Origin: Hydrogenophaga sp.
GTDB taxonomy: Bacteria; Pseudomonadota; Gammaproteobacteria; Burkholderiales; Burkholderiaceae_C
DNA: 64,000 bases
Assembly: GCA_016741995.1 (NCBI GenBank)
Contig: JACVCO010000005.1
Span: forward strand, 148,302 to 212,301
Reading direction: 5' to 3'
The translations under genes were made by a program, and so were the position numbers. This document shows positions 50,989 through 59,591 of this stretch, piece after piece. A model generated the notes under the pieces. That model searched no databases. It was not told the origin of the DNA and saw only the letters and a program-made list of their open reading frames with translations. Numbering within the stretch: position 1 is the first letter of the stretch; every line of letters starts with the position of its first letter.

Positions 50989-51579
50989 ATGCCCCGCCGC
51001 TCCGCTGCCTCCGCCCCTGTCGACACCCCCGACACCCGCTTGCTGCAAGCCCTGGCCGAGGTGGCTGCCGACAAGGGCCTGGCCGCCGTGACGGTGGCCG
51101 ATGTGGTTCGCGTGGCCGGGGTGTCCAAGCGCACTTTCTACGAGCACTTTCCCGACAAGGAGACGTGCTTCCTCACGCTGTACCGGCTGGCCAGCGCCTC
51201 GGCGCTGCGCACCCTGCGCGAAGCGGTGCAGCCCGAGTTGCCCTGGCAGACGCAGGTGGAGAGCGCGTTGCACGCCTATTTCCAGCATCTCGCGGCCGGC
51301 CCGCGGCTGCTTCGCACCCTGTTCGTGGAGATCCACCACCTGGGTGAACCCGGTGCCAGTGCACGGCGCGAGATGATGGGCGCGCTGGCCGATTTCATGC
51401 GCGACACCGTCAACCGCGATCGCCCTGCCGCGCGGGCGCTCAGCACGGCGATGGCCATGGCCGCGGTCGGCGCGATCACCGAACTGGTGCTGCAGGCCAT
51501 CGAGCGCAACCAGCAGGCCGAGCTGGAACGCCTGGTGCCAGTGGCCAGCGACATCGTGCGCCGCCTGGCGCAGGCGTGA
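50989..51579 (+). CDS. TetR-family transcriptional regulator
   Basis: 196-residue TetR repressor. The HTH is at about 18-65 (LLQALAEVAADKGLAAVTVADVVRVAGVSKRTFYEHFPDKETCF), and the helical effector domain at about 75-195. Divergent from the PF10118 gene with a perfect palindrome between them, which is the classic local-repressor layout. The ligand is unknown; fatty or hydrophobic compounds are common for this class, but nothing here decides it. The gene is followed directly by a bidirectional terminator. Confidence 0.92.
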   Translation: MPRRSAASAPVDTPDTRLLQALAEVAADKGLAAVTVADVVRVAGVSKRTFYEHFPDKETCFLTLYRLASASALRTLREAVQPELPWQTQVESALHAYFQHLAAGPRLLRTLFVEIHHLGEPGASARREMMGALADFMRDTVNRDRPAARALSTAMAMAAVGAITELVLQAIERNQQAELERLVPVASDIVRRLAQA

Positions 51580-51605
51580 AAAAGCCCGCTCGCGGCGGGC
51601 CTTTT
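51579..51605. terminator. Bidirectional intrinsic terminator between tetR and hppA
   Basis: AAAAA (51579-51583), stem GCCCGC (51584-51589), loop TCGCG, stem GCGGGC (51595-51600), then CTTTT (51601-51605). Read on either strand it gives a GC stem followed by a U-run, so it can end both tetR and the convergent hppA transcripts. It is the only clear intrinsic terminator in the window. Confidence 0.75.
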
Positions 51606-51621
51606 CAGATCACGGGCCTGA

Positions 51622-53682
51622 TCAGGCCAGCGGCAACAGCGGCACGATCAGCAGCGCCACGATGTTGATGATCTTGATCAGCGGGTTCACCGCGGGGCCG
51701 GCCGTGTCCTTGTAGGGGTCGCCCACGGTGTCACCGGTCACGGCGGCCTTGTGCGCTTCCGAGCCCTTGCCGCCGTGGTGGCCGTCTTCGATGTACTTCT
51801 TGGCGTTGTCCCAGGCACCGCCGCCGGTGCACATGGAGATGGCGACGAACAGGCCGGTGACGATGGTGCCCATGAGCAGGCCGCCGAGCGCCTTTGGCCC
51901 GAGGAACACGCCCACCAGAATGGGCACGATCACCGGCAGCAGGCTGGGGACGATCATTTCCTTGATGGCGGCCGAGGTCAGCATGTCCACCGCCTTGCCG
52001 TACTCGGGCTTGGCCGTGCCTTCCATGATGCCGGGGATCTCCTTGAACTGGCGGCGCACCTCCACCACCACCGAACCGGCCGCGCGGCCCACGGCTTCCA
52101 TGGCCATGGCCCCGAACAGGTAGGGGATCATGCCGCCGATGAACAGGCCGATGATCACCATCGGGTCGCTCAGGTCGAAGCTGACCTTGGCGCCGTAGGT
52201 CTCGAGCTTGTGCGTGTAGTCGGCGAACAGCACCAGCGAGGCCAGGCCGGCCGAGCCGATGGCGTAGCCCTTGGTGACGGCCTTGGTGGTGTTGCCCACG
52301 GCGTCCAGCGGGTCGGTGATGTCGCGCACGCTGCTGGGCAGCTCGGCCATCTCGGCGATGCCGCCGGCGTTGTCGGTGATGGGGCCGTAGGCGTCGAGCG
52401 CGACCACGATGCCCGCCATGCTGAGCATGGACGTGGCCGCCACGGCGATGCCGTACAGGCCGGCCAGCATGTACGAGGCGATGATGGCCGCGCAGACGAA
52501 CAGCACCGGCCAGGCGGTGGAGCGCATGGACACGCCCAGGCCCGCGATGATGTTGGTGCCGTGGCCGGTGGTGGAGGCCTGCGCGATGTGCTTGACCGGG
52601 CTGTACTGCGTGCCGGTGTAGAACTCGGTGATCCACACCAGCGCCGCGGTGAGGATGAGGCCCACGGCGCAGGCGCCGAACAGCTTGAGCTGGCTGCCCG
52701 AGGCGCCGAGCGCGTTGTCGGGAATGATCCACGCGGTGACGAACCAGAACGCGATCAGCGAGAGCACGCCGGCGATGGCCAGGCCCTTGTAGAGCGCGGG
52801 CATCACGTTCTTCATGCCCGGGCTGGCCTTGACGAAGAAGCAGCCGATGATGGACGCGATGATGGACACGCCGCCCAGCACCAGCGGGTAGAGCACGGCC
52901 TGCATCGGCGCGGCCGCCACCATCAGCGCGCCCAGCACCATGGTGGCGATGAGCGTGACCGCGTAGGTCTCGAACAGGTCGGCGGCCATGCCGGCGCAGT
53001 CACCCACGTTGTCGCCCACGTTGTCGGCAATCACGGCCGGGTTGCGCGGGTCGTCTTCGGGAATGCCGGCTTCCACCTTGCCCACCAGGTCGGCGCCCAC
53101 GTCGGCGCCCTTGGTGAAGATGCCGCCACCCAGGCGCGCGAAGATGGAGATGAGTGAGGAGCCGAAGGCAAAGCCGATCAGCGGGTTGAGCATCTTGGCC
53201 AGGTTGGAGGCCGGGTTGAGGTTGCCGTTGCCCACCAGGAACCAGAAGAAGCCGGCCACGCCCAGCAGGCCCAGGCCCACCACCAGCATGCCGGTGATGG
53301 CGCCGCCGCGGAAGGCCACGTCGAGCGCAGGGCCCATGCCCTTGGTGGCGGCTTGCGCGGTGCGCACGTTGGCGCGCACCGAGATGTTCATGCCGATGAA
53401 GCCGCAGGCGCCCGAGAGCACCGCCCCGATGACGAAGCCGATGGCCGTGGGGCCGTCGAGGAAGATGCCGATGAGCACCGCGAGCACGATGCCGACCAGG
53501 CCGATCGTCTTGTATTGCCGCGCCAGGTAGGCGGCGGCCCCGGTCTGGATGGCGCCCGCAATTTCCTGCATGCGGGCGTTGCCGGCGTCCTGGGAAAGGA
53601 TCCAACTGCGTGACCAGAAGCCGTAGACCACGGCAATGAGGCCACAGACGAGCGCGAAGATCAGCGCACTTTGACCAACCAT
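51622..53682 (-). CDS. hppA: Membrane H+-translocating pyrophosphatase, K+-independent type
   Basis: 686-residue multi-span pump that couples hydrolysis of pyrophosphate to proton export. The substrate motif [13 protein letters not shown] and the [21 protein letters not shown] acidic motif are present. The subtype residue is Lys467 in GNTTKA; K+-dependent enzymes have Ala there (GNTTAA), so this one should be K+-independent and proton-pumping. AGGAG precedes the ATG at 53682. It is divergent from the soluble pyrophosphatase gene ppa, placing both PPi hydrolases together. Confidence 0.95.
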   Translation of the reverse strand: MVGQSALIFALVCGLIAVVYGFWSRSWILSQDAGNARMQEIAGAIQTGAAAYLARQYKTIGLVGIVLAVLIGIFLDGPTAIGFVIGAVLSGACGFIGMNISVRANVRTAQAATKGMGPALDVAFRGGAITGMLVVGLGLLGVAGFFWFLVGNGNLNPASNLAKMLNPLIGFAFGSSLISIFARLGGGIFTKGADVGADLVGKVEAGIPEDDPRNPAVIADNVGDNVGDCAGMAADLFETYAVTLIATMVLGALMVAAAPMQAVLYPLVLGGVSIIASIIGCFFVKASPGMKNVMPALYKGLAIAGVLSLIAFWFVTAWIIPDNALGASGSQLKLFGACAVGLILTAALVWITEFYTGTQYSPVKHIAQASTTGHGTNIIAGLGVSMRSTAWPVLFVCAAIIASYMLAGLYGIAVAATSMLSMAGIVVALDAYGPITDNAGGIAEMAELPSSVRDITDPLDAVGNTTKAVTKGYAIGSAGLASLVLFADYTHKLETYGAKVSFDLSDPMVIIGLFIGGMIPYLFGAMAMEAVGRAAGSVVVEVRRQFKEIPGIMEGTAKPEYGKAVDMLTSAAIKEMIVPSLLPVIVPILVGVFLGPKALGGLLMGTIVTGLFVAISMCTGGGAWDNAKKYIEDGHHGGKGSEAHKAAVTGDTVGDPYKDTAGPAVNPLIKIINIVALLIVPLLPLA

Positions 53683-53711
53683 GAAAATCTCCTGCCAGTT
53701 ATCGACTTGGA

Positions 53712-53738
53712 GGGGGCAACGCCTCCGGGGCTGCCCCC
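53712..53738 (-). other. Hairpin in the hppA 5' leader
   Basis: GGGGGCA (53712-53718) and TGCCCCC (53732-53738) form a perfect 7-bp stem. A competing stem can form between GGAGG (53709-53713) and CCTCC (53722-53726). Both lie 27-57 nt upstream of the hppA ATG. A further CGCTGC/GCAGCG stem is at 53766-53784. No known riboswitch motif is recognised. Confidence 0.4.
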
Positions 53739-53863
53739 GCTGCGTTGCTTCCTCGCTGTCGGGCGCGCTGCGAAAGCTGCAGCGGCAGGCAGGCGATTGG
53801 CCAACGGCCTCAATGTAGCCAGATTCCCCCCGCTTGCCATCGGGGGCGTCAGTTCCGCGTCGG

Positions 53864-53869
53864 TAAAAT
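53864..53869 (+). promoter_or_regulatory. Candidate -10 (TAAAAT) of ppa
   Basis: CGG-TAAAAT-CAGG is repeated closely as GGGTAAATC just downstream. It is 86 nt before the ppa ATG. It is the most AT-rich hexamer in the hppA-ppa gap and fits the TANAATC pattern. Confidence 0.4.
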
Positions 53870-53901
53870 CAGGGTAAATCCGGAGCGCGCCCCGCGCCTG
53901 G

Positions 53902-53917
53902 CGTCACCCGCGTGACG
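53902..53917. promoter_or_regulatory. Inverted repeat CGTCAC-CCGC-GTGACG upstream of ppa
   Basis: A perfect 6-bp inverted repeat with a 4-nt spacer lies 38 nt before the ppa ATG and downstream of its candidate -10. It could be a regulator site or an mRNA hairpin with a CCGC loop. No matching regulator gene is adjacent. Confidence 0.4.
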
Positions 53918-53955
53918 TTCCGGTACAGATTTCCTCAACCTCCCCCGAGCAATCC

Positions 53956-54495
53956 ATGTCACTCGACAACGTCACCCCTGGCAGCAAGGTTCCCGATTCG
54001 TTCAACGTGATCATCGAGATCCCGATGAACGCCGACCCGATCAAGTACGAGGTCGACAAGGAAACCGGCGCGCTGTTCGTGGACCGCTTCATGAGCACGT
54101 CCATGCACTACCCCACGAACTACGGCTACATCCCCAAGACCATCTCGGGCGACGGCGACCCGGTCGACGTGCTGGTGATCACGCCCGTGCCGCTGCACCC
54201 CGGCGTGGTGGTGACCTGCCGTGCCCTGGGCATGCTGCGCATGGAAGACGAAGCCGGCGAAGACGCCAAGCTGCTGGCCGTGCCGGTGGACAAAATCCTG
54301 TCCATCTACACGCAGTGGCAGAAGCCCGAAGACCTGAACCCGATGCGCCTGAAGACCATCCAGCACTTCTTCGAGCACTACAAGGATCTGGAAGAGGGCA
54401 AGTGGGTGAAGGTGCTGGGCTGGGCCGACAAGGCCGCCGCCCACAAGGAAATCCTGGACGGGATGGCCAACTACGAGAAATCGCAGAAGGCCTGA
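53956..54495 (+). CDS. ppa: Soluble inorganic pyrophosphatase
   Basis: 179-residue family I pyrophosphatase. Active-site segments are [44 protein letters not shown] (Asp cluster) and [13 protein letters not shown]. Length matches bacterial hexameric enzymes. It pulls biosynthetic reactions forward by removing PPi. Divergent from the membrane pump hppA, with a 273-bp intergenic region. It ends 4 bp from the convergent bactofilin gene, leaving no room for a terminator. Confidence 0.96.
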   Translation: MSLDNVTPGSKVPDSFNVIIEIPMNADPIKYEVDKETGALFVDRFMSTSMHYPTNYGYIPKTISGDGDPVDVLVITPVPLHPGVVVTCRALGMLRMEDEAGEDAKLLAVPVDKILSIYTQWQKPEDLNPMRLKTIQHFFEHYKDLEEGKWVKVLGWADKAAAHKEILDGMANYEKSQKA

Positions 54496-54499
54496 TCGA

Positions 54500-54961
54500 T
54501 CAGGCGTTCTGTCCGGGTGCGGCGGGCGGCTCGACCAGCACGTCGCGAAGCACGGGCAGTTTGTCGCTGGTCTGCAGCGTGCGGAAGGGGCCCTTGAGTT
54601 GGGCCCCTTCGTACATCTGCAGCCGCTTGGCCAGCAGCGTGCCGGTGGACACACCACTCTTGCTCACGTAGACCATGCCCTCGCACTCCAGGCTCGTGTC
54701 GTGCGGGCCGCCGTTGGGTGCGCCAAGCTGGCCGAAGAGGTAGAGATCGCCCAGCACGCGGATGCGGCCCCGCACGCTGGCGCCGGTCCAGATGACAAGG
54801 CGGCCGTCGACGCGGATGTGGCCTTCGATGTGACCCTGCACGAGCAGGCCGCCCTCGAAGTTGAGGTCGCCGCTCAGGTCGCAACCCGCGGCCACGCGGT
54901 TGACGATGTTCATCGTCAACGGGTCGATGGTGAGGGTGTCCTGCTGGGTTTTGCTCACCAC
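54500..54961 (-). CDS. Bactofilin-type polymer-forming cytoskeletal protein
   Basis: 153 residues if GTG 54961 is used, 152 from GTG 54958. A single bactofilin (DUF583) beta-helix region is at about 25-115, with repeated short strands such as NFEGGLLVQGHIEGHIRVDGRLVIW, GASVRGRIRVLGDLYLFGQL and YVSKSGVSTGTLLAKRLQMY. Bactofilins polymerise without nucleotide and recruit cell-wall enzymes to the membrane. The start overlaps the stop of the upstream tail-anchored gene (GTGA), which implies translational coupling. No M23 peptidase gene, a frequent bactofilin partner, is adjacent. Confidence 0.82.
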   Translation of the reverse strand: MVSKTQQDTLTIDPLTMNIVNRVAAGCDLSGDLNFEGGLLVQGHIEGHIRVDGRLVIWTGASVRGRIRVLGDLYLFGQLGAPNGGPHDTSLECEGMVYVSKSGVSTGTLLAKRLQMYEGAQLKGPFRTLQTSDKLPVLRDVLVEPPAAPGQNA

Positions 54962-55302
54962 GGCAGCCTCCGCAACAAAGGGGCGAGCCAGCCTTGGGCG
55001 TGTGCGGCGAGCAGGGCGCCGGTGGCGAGGCTGGCCAGACCAAGGAGCGCGATCGGCAGGGCATGGCGCTCCAGCCAGCGCCGCAGGCCCCGGGGCCGCG
55101 CGCGTGGCACACCGGCCGGCAGGTCGGCGGTGCGCTCGATGGCCCAGGGCTGCCAGGGCTCACCGAGGCGGCTGAGGCCTGCGCTGGCCTGCACCTCGAC
55201 GCCCTGGGCTTGCAGCGAGGCGGCCGACATCTGCCGCCCGAGCAACACCGAAAACGGTGCGCCGACGACAGCCTGGGTGAAGAAGGCGTCCTGCTCGTCC
55301 AT
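54955..55302 (-). CDS. Hypothetical tail-anchored membrane protein in the bactofilin operon
   Basis: 115 residues, family not recognised. The N-terminal about 75 residues are soluble and Ala/Gln/Pro-rich. A basic stretch (RARPRGLRRWLERH, about 67-80) precedes one membrane helix at about 81-103 (ALPIALLGLASLATGALLAA), and a short basic end, LLRRLPW, follows. With no signal peptide and a C-terminal helix it is likely tail-anchored with its N-terminus in the cytoplasm. Its stop overlaps the bactofilin start and it follows the FemAB-like gene by 15 bp, so it may link the filament to the membrane; that is inference. Confidence 0.75.
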   Translation of the reverse strand: MDEQDAFFTQAVVGAPFSVLLGRQMSAASLQAQGVEVQASAGLSRLGEPWQPWAIERTADLPAGVPRARPRGLRRWLERHALPIALLGLASLATGALLAAHAQGWLAPLLRRLPW

Positions 55303-55317
55303 GGCGGTCGAGTGTAG

Positions 55318-56493
55318 TCAACGCGGGCCGGTCTTGAGCGGGTTGCGCGCGGCCAGGTGGTCCAGGTACTGCGCCACACCTTGTTCTTCGCGTTGCAGAA
55401 AGCGGTCCACCGCCTCGGCGAAGGCCGGGTGCGCCAGCCAGTGCGCGCTGGTGGTTTTCACCGGCAGCAGGGCGCGTGCCATCTTGTGCTCGCCCTGTGC
55501 GCCGCCTTCGAATCGCTGGTAGCCGTGCTCGATGCACCACTGCAAAGGCTGGTGGAAGCAGGCCTCGAAGTGCAGGCAGTCCACGCGTTGCAAGGCTCCC
55601 CAGTAGCGGCCATAGGCCACGCGCCGCGCGGGGTCGAGGGCGATCAGGCTGCTGGCGATCGGTTGGCCTTCGTGCTCGGCGATGAACAGCAGCCAGTGCT
55701 GCGGCATGCTGGCCGCCATGCGCGAGAAGAAATCGCGCGTGAGGTAGGGCGGGTTGCCGTGCTCCCAGTAGGTGCGTTCGTAGCAGCAGTAGAAGAAATC
55801 CCAGTCGGCTTCGGCGATGTCGCGGCCCGCGACCCAGCGAAAGCGCACGCCGGCTTCAGCCACCTTGCGCCGTTCCTGCCGGATCTTTTTGCGCTTCTCC
55901 TGTTGCAGGCTGGCAAGGAAGGCGTCGAAGTCGGGCCAGCCCTGGTTCTGCCAGTGGAACTGCACCGTGTGCCGCAGCATCAGGCCATGGGCCTCACAAG
56001 CGGCCACGTCATCGGGCTGCGCAAAGAGCAGGTGCAGTGAGGACAGGCCCTCGCCCTCGCACCAGTGGAGCAGGGCGCGCACCAGCGCATGGCGGGCGGG
56101 TGCGTCCACCGCCAGCAGACGCGCGCCGGGCACCGGTGTGAATGGCACCGCCGCCACGGCCTTGGGGTAGTAGGGCAGTCCGTGCTGGGCGTAGGCGTTG
56201 GCCCAGGCCCAGTCGAACACGTATTCGCCGTAGGAATGGTCCTTCAGGTGGAGCGCGCACGCGGCCCGGAGCACACCGCCTTGCCACAACGTGAGGAGGC
56301 GCAGCGTCCAGCCGGTGTGCGGCGTGGCGCTGCCGCTGTCGGTCATCGCGCGCAGGTAGGCGTGGCGCGCGAACGGGCTCGGGTCGCTCTCGTGGGCGAG
56401 CAGTGCGTCCCAGTCTTCCTCGGTGACCTCGGACCAGTCGCCCAGAACCCGGGTGACATAATCGTTTTCCCCTGCCTGCCCACCAGATTCCAT
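55318..56493 (-). CDS. FemAB/GNAT-like acyltransferase (DUF482, peptidogalycan biosynthesis family)
   Basis: 391 residues. It has the features of the DUF482/COG3146 acyltransferases: YGEYVFDWAWANAYAQHGLPYYPK near 100-123, SLHLLFAQPDD, LQQEKRKKIRQERRKVAEAG, WDFFYCCYERTYWEHGNPPYLTRDFF, and GRYWGALQRVDCLHFEACFHQPLQWCIEHG. Homologues are compared with FemAB peptidoglycan aminoacyltransferases but the true substrate is unproven. It begins the operon with the tail-anchored protein and bactofilin. Its ATG overlaps that of divergent nadE in one CATG. Confidence 0.85.
   Translation of the reverse strand: MESGGQAGENDYVTRVLGDWSEVTEEDWDALLAHESDPSPFARHAYLRAMTDSGSATPHTGWTLRLLTLWQGGVLRAACALHLKDHSYGEYVFDWAWANAYAQHGLPYYPKAVAAVPFTPVPGARLLAVDAPARHALVRALLHWCEGEGLSSLHLLFAQPDDVAACEAHGLMLRHTVQFHWQNQGWPDFDAFLASLQQEKRKKIRQERRKVAEAGVRFRWVAGRDIAEADWDFFYCCYERTYWEHGNPPYLTRDFFSRMAASMPQHWLLFIAEHEGQPIASSLIALDPARRVAYGRYWGALQRVDCLHFEACFHQPLQWCIEHGYQRFEGGAQGEHKMARALLPVKTTSAHWLAHPAFAEAVDRFLQREEQGVAQYLDHLAARNPLKTGPR
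56457..56462 (+). promoter_or_regulatory. Candidate -10 (CATAAT) of nadE
   Basis: GTGA-CATAAT-CG lies 29 nt before the nadE ATG, inside the coding region of the divergent FemAB-like gene. The -35 is not distinct. Confidence 0.35.
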
Positions 56494-58177
56494 GACGTTT
56501 TCCGTATCGGTTGCCCAGCTCAACTTCGTGGTGGGAGACATGGCGGGCAACGCCCGCCGCATCGTCGAGGCAGCACGCGCCGCGCATGCGCGGGGGGTGC
56601 AATTGCTGCTCACGCCCGAGCTCGCCATTTGTGGCTACGCGGCGGAGGATCTGTACCTGCGGCCAGCCTTCATCGACGCCTGTGATGATGCCGTGAAGGC
56701 CGTGGCCGCGGAGACCACCAGCCTCAAAGGCCTGCACATCGTGGTGGGACATCCGGCCCGCGCCGGCCTGGGTGCGCGCGAGCGCAGCGTCTCCGTGCCG
56801 GCCTTGCACAACGCAGCCAGTGTCATCAGCGAAGGCCGTGTGGTGGCGAGTTACGCCAAACGCGAACTGCCCAACTACCAGGTGTTCGACGAACGCCGCT
56901 ACTTTGCGCCGGGCCAGTCGCCGTGCGTGGTGGCCGTGCCCGATGCGCAGGGCCAACCGGTGAACGTGGGTTTGCTGATCTGCGAGGACGCCTGGTTCGA
57001 CGCACCGGCCGCCGACCTGAAGGCCGCCGGGGCCGATCTGATTGCCGTGATCAATGCCTCGCCCTTCCACGCCGGCAAGGGCGGCGAGCGCGAGGCCACC
57101 ATGCGCGAGCGCGTGCGCGGTACCGGCCTGCCGCTGGTCTATGCGCACCTGGTGGGCGGGCAGGACGAAATCGTGTTCGAGGGCCGCAGCTTCGTGCTCG
57201 ACGGGACGGGTGAACTGGTCGGGCGCGCCGTGAGTTTCGAGGAAACGCAGTTCGACGCGCGTTTCGAGCGGGGTGCGAAAGGCTGGCGCATCACGGCCGA
57301 CATCGACCGCGCCCACAGCGCCGAGGCCGACCTGTGGCATGCGCTGGTGCTGGGCGTGCGCGATTACCTGGGCAAGAACGGTTTCCCGGGCGCCATCCTG
57401 GGTCTGTCGGGCGGCATCGATTCCGCGCTGGTGCTGGCTATCGCGGTGGACGCACTGGGCAAGGACAAGGTGCGCGCGGTGATGATGCCCTCGCCCTACA
57501 CGGCCGACATCTCCTGGATCGATGCCCGCGACATGGCCGCGCGGCTTGGCGTGCGCTACGACGAGATCGCCATCGCGCCCGAGTTCGATGCGTTCAAGCA
57601 ATCGCTCGCGCCGCTGTTCGAGGGGCGGCCCGAAGACACCACCGAAGAGAACCTGCAGGCCCGCATCCGCGGCACGATGCTGATGGCGCTGTCCAACAAG
57701 TTCGGCAGCATCGTGCTCACCACCGGCAACAAGAGCGAAATGGCCACCGGCTACTGCACGCTCTACGGCGACATGGCGGGCGGCTTCGCGGTCATCAAGG
57801 ACGTGGCCAAGACCGTGGTGTTCCAGCTCGCGCGCTGGCGCAACGCACACGACCCCTACGGCACCGGCGCCAACCCGATCCCCGAACGCATCATCACGCG
57901 CCCGCCCAGCGCCGAACTGCGCCCCGACCAGAAGGACCAGGACAGCCTGCCACCCTACGAGGTGCTCGACGCCATCATCGAGCGCTACATGGAGAACGAC
58001 CAGAGCCCCGAGACCCTCGTGGCCGAGGGTTTTGCGCGCGCCGATGTGGAGAAGGTGGTGCGCCTGATCCGCATCAACGAATACAAGCGCCGCCAGGCCC
58101 CGGTGGGCATTCGCGTGACCCACCGCAGCTTCGGCAAGGACTGGCGCTACCCGATCACGAGCCGCTACCGGGCCTGA
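56492..58177 (+). CDS. nadE: Glutamine-dependent NAD+ synthetase
   Basis: 561-residue two-domain enzyme. The N-terminal nitrilase-type glutaminase has Glu43 (TPELAICGY), a Lys in YAKRELPNYQVFDE and nucleophile Cys164 (LICEDAWF). The C-terminal synthetase has the P-loop GLSGGIDSALVL near 306 and TGNKSEMATGYCTLYGDMAGGFAVIKDV. It makes NAD+ from deamido-NAD using glutamine nitrogen. It shares its start-codon bases with the divergent FemAB-like gene and overlaps the convergent asparaginase gene by 23 bp. glnB lies about 1 kb downstream. Confidence 0.95.
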   Translation: MTFSVSVAQLNFVVGDMAGNARRIVEAARAAHARGVQLLLTPELAICGYAAEDLYLRPAFIDACDDAVKAVAAETTSLKGLHIVVGHPARAGLGARERSVSVPALHNAASVISEGRVVASYAKRELPNYQVFDERRYFAPGQSPCVVAVPDAQGQPVNVGLLICEDAWFDAPAADLKAAGADLIAVINASPFHAGKGGEREATMRERVRGTGLPLVYAHLVGGQDEIVFEGRSFVLDGTGELVGRAVSFEETQFDARFERGAKGWRITADIDRAHSAEADLWHALVLGVRDYLGKNGFPGAILGLSGGIDSALVLAIAVDALGKDKVRAVMMPSPYTADISWIDARDMAARLGVRYDEIAIAPEFDAFKQSLAPLFEGRPEDTTEENLQARIRGTMLMALSNKFGSIVLTTGNKSEMATGYCTLYGDMAGGFAVIKDVAKTVVFQLARWRNAHDPYGTGANPIPERIITRPPSAELRPDQKDQDSLPPYEVLDAIIERYMENDQSPETLVAEGFARADVEKVVRLIRINEYKRRQAPVGIRVTHRSFGKDWRYPITSRYRA

Positions 58178-59186
58178 GCGTCAGCACGGCCCGCAGTTCG
58201 CCGACCTCGATGCCCGCCGCGTTCTTCATGGGCGGCGGAATCAGCGAGGCCAGCGCACCGCGGGCTGCGTCGTCGAGCCAGCCGAGCTGATCGAGGGCGG
58301 CCACCAGGGCCACCATCAAGGGCGCCAGTTGCCCATCGCCGCACTTGGCTGCAATGCCGATGCCGCGGCTGAAGCTGGCCAGGGTCTGCACGCCATCGGC
58401 GCCGACCTTGCTGAACCAGTCGCCGCGGCCGGCGCGCATCAGCACCAGGTCGTTGCGGCCCTGGCCACTCACCAGTTCGGGGTGGTGGCCCAGGGCGCGT
58501 GCAATGCGCTGCGGAGCATGGCCGTACACCGGGTCGGGCCCGGGTTGTGTGAGGCGCGCAAAGGCGTGGGCCAACGAGCGCAGCGGCAGCGCGAAGTTGG
58601 GCGCGCTGCAGCCGTCGATGCCGCGCACGAGTGAGGCCTCGGGAACCCCCGACCAGTGGCTCACGCAGCGCGCAATGGCCTGTTGCGTGGGGTGGCCCGG
58701 GTCGAGATAGCTGCCCAGCGGCGCACCGAGCGCATCGGCCAGCAGCAACATGCCGGTGTGTTTGCCCGAACAGTTGTGGTGCAGCGGGCCGAAGCGCGCA
58801 CCAGCGGGCGGTGTCTGGCCGGTGAAGCGGAACAGGTAGGGTTCGTGCGTGCCACAGGCCAGGGCGGCCTCGCTGGCGCCGATGCGCGCGAGCAGGCGGG
58901 CCGCCCGTTCCACATGCATGGGCTCGCCGTTGTGGCTGGCGCACAGCAAGGCGATGTCGGCATCGTCCAGGCCCAGCTTGTCGGCGGACGCCGCCACCAG
59001 CGGCATGGCCTGCAGCGGCTTGAGCGCCGAGCGTGTGAACACGGGTGTGTCGACATCGCCAACCGCGGCCAGCAGATGGCCTGTGGCATCGACCACAGCG
59101 AACGAGCCGTGGTGCACGTTCTCCGGGTAGCCGCCGCGAAAGCTCGCGGCGATCGGTTGGTGGTGTGGCAGGGGGTATTCGCGCAT
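58155..59186 (-). CDS. Asparaginase II-type (PF06089) amidohydrolase
   Basis: 343 residues from ATG 59186. The family start MREYPLPHHQPIAASFRGGYPENVHHGSFAVVD and the internal GPLHHNCSGKHTGML and VRGIDGCSAPNFALPLRSLAHAFARL are recognisable features of the thermolabile Rhizobium-type L-asparaginase group. It would release ammonia and aspartate from asparagine. No Shine-Dalgarno sequence; TACACT lies 5 nt before the ATG. It is convergent with nadE (23-bp overlap) and divergent from glnB, so nitrogen-related genes cluster here. Confidence 0.88.
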   Translation of the reverse strand: MREYPLPHHQPIAASFRGGYPENVHHGSFAVVDATGHLLAAVGDVDTPVFTRSALKPLQAMPLVAASADKLGLDDADIALLCASHNGEPMHVERAARLLARIGASEAALACGTHEPYLFRFTGQTPPAGARFGPLHHNCSGKHTGMLLLADALGAPLGSYLDPGHPTQQAIARCVSHWSGVPEASLVRGIDGCSAPNFALPLRSLAHAFARLTQPGPDPVYGHAPQRIARALGHHPELVSGQGRNDLVLMRAGRGDWFSKVGADGVQTLASFSRGIGIAAKCGDGQLAPLMVALVAALDQLGWLDDAARGALASLIPPPMKNAAGIEVGELRAVLTLRPGSGS

Positions 59187-59191
59187 GCCGC

Positions 59192-59197
59192 AGTGTA
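59192..59197 (-). promoter_or_regulatory. Candidate -10 (TACACT) of the asparaginase gene, 5 nt before ATG
   Basis: On the minus strand GCC-TACACT-GCGGC-ATG. There is no ribosome-binding sequence, so a leaderless or near-leaderless transcript is likely. The same hexamer and a similar gap precede the tetR gene at 1397. Confidence 0.35.
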
Positions 59198-59208
59198 GGC
59201 ACACCCTT

Positions 59209-59582
<374 letters not shown>

Positions 59583-59591
59583 TCGACCGCT

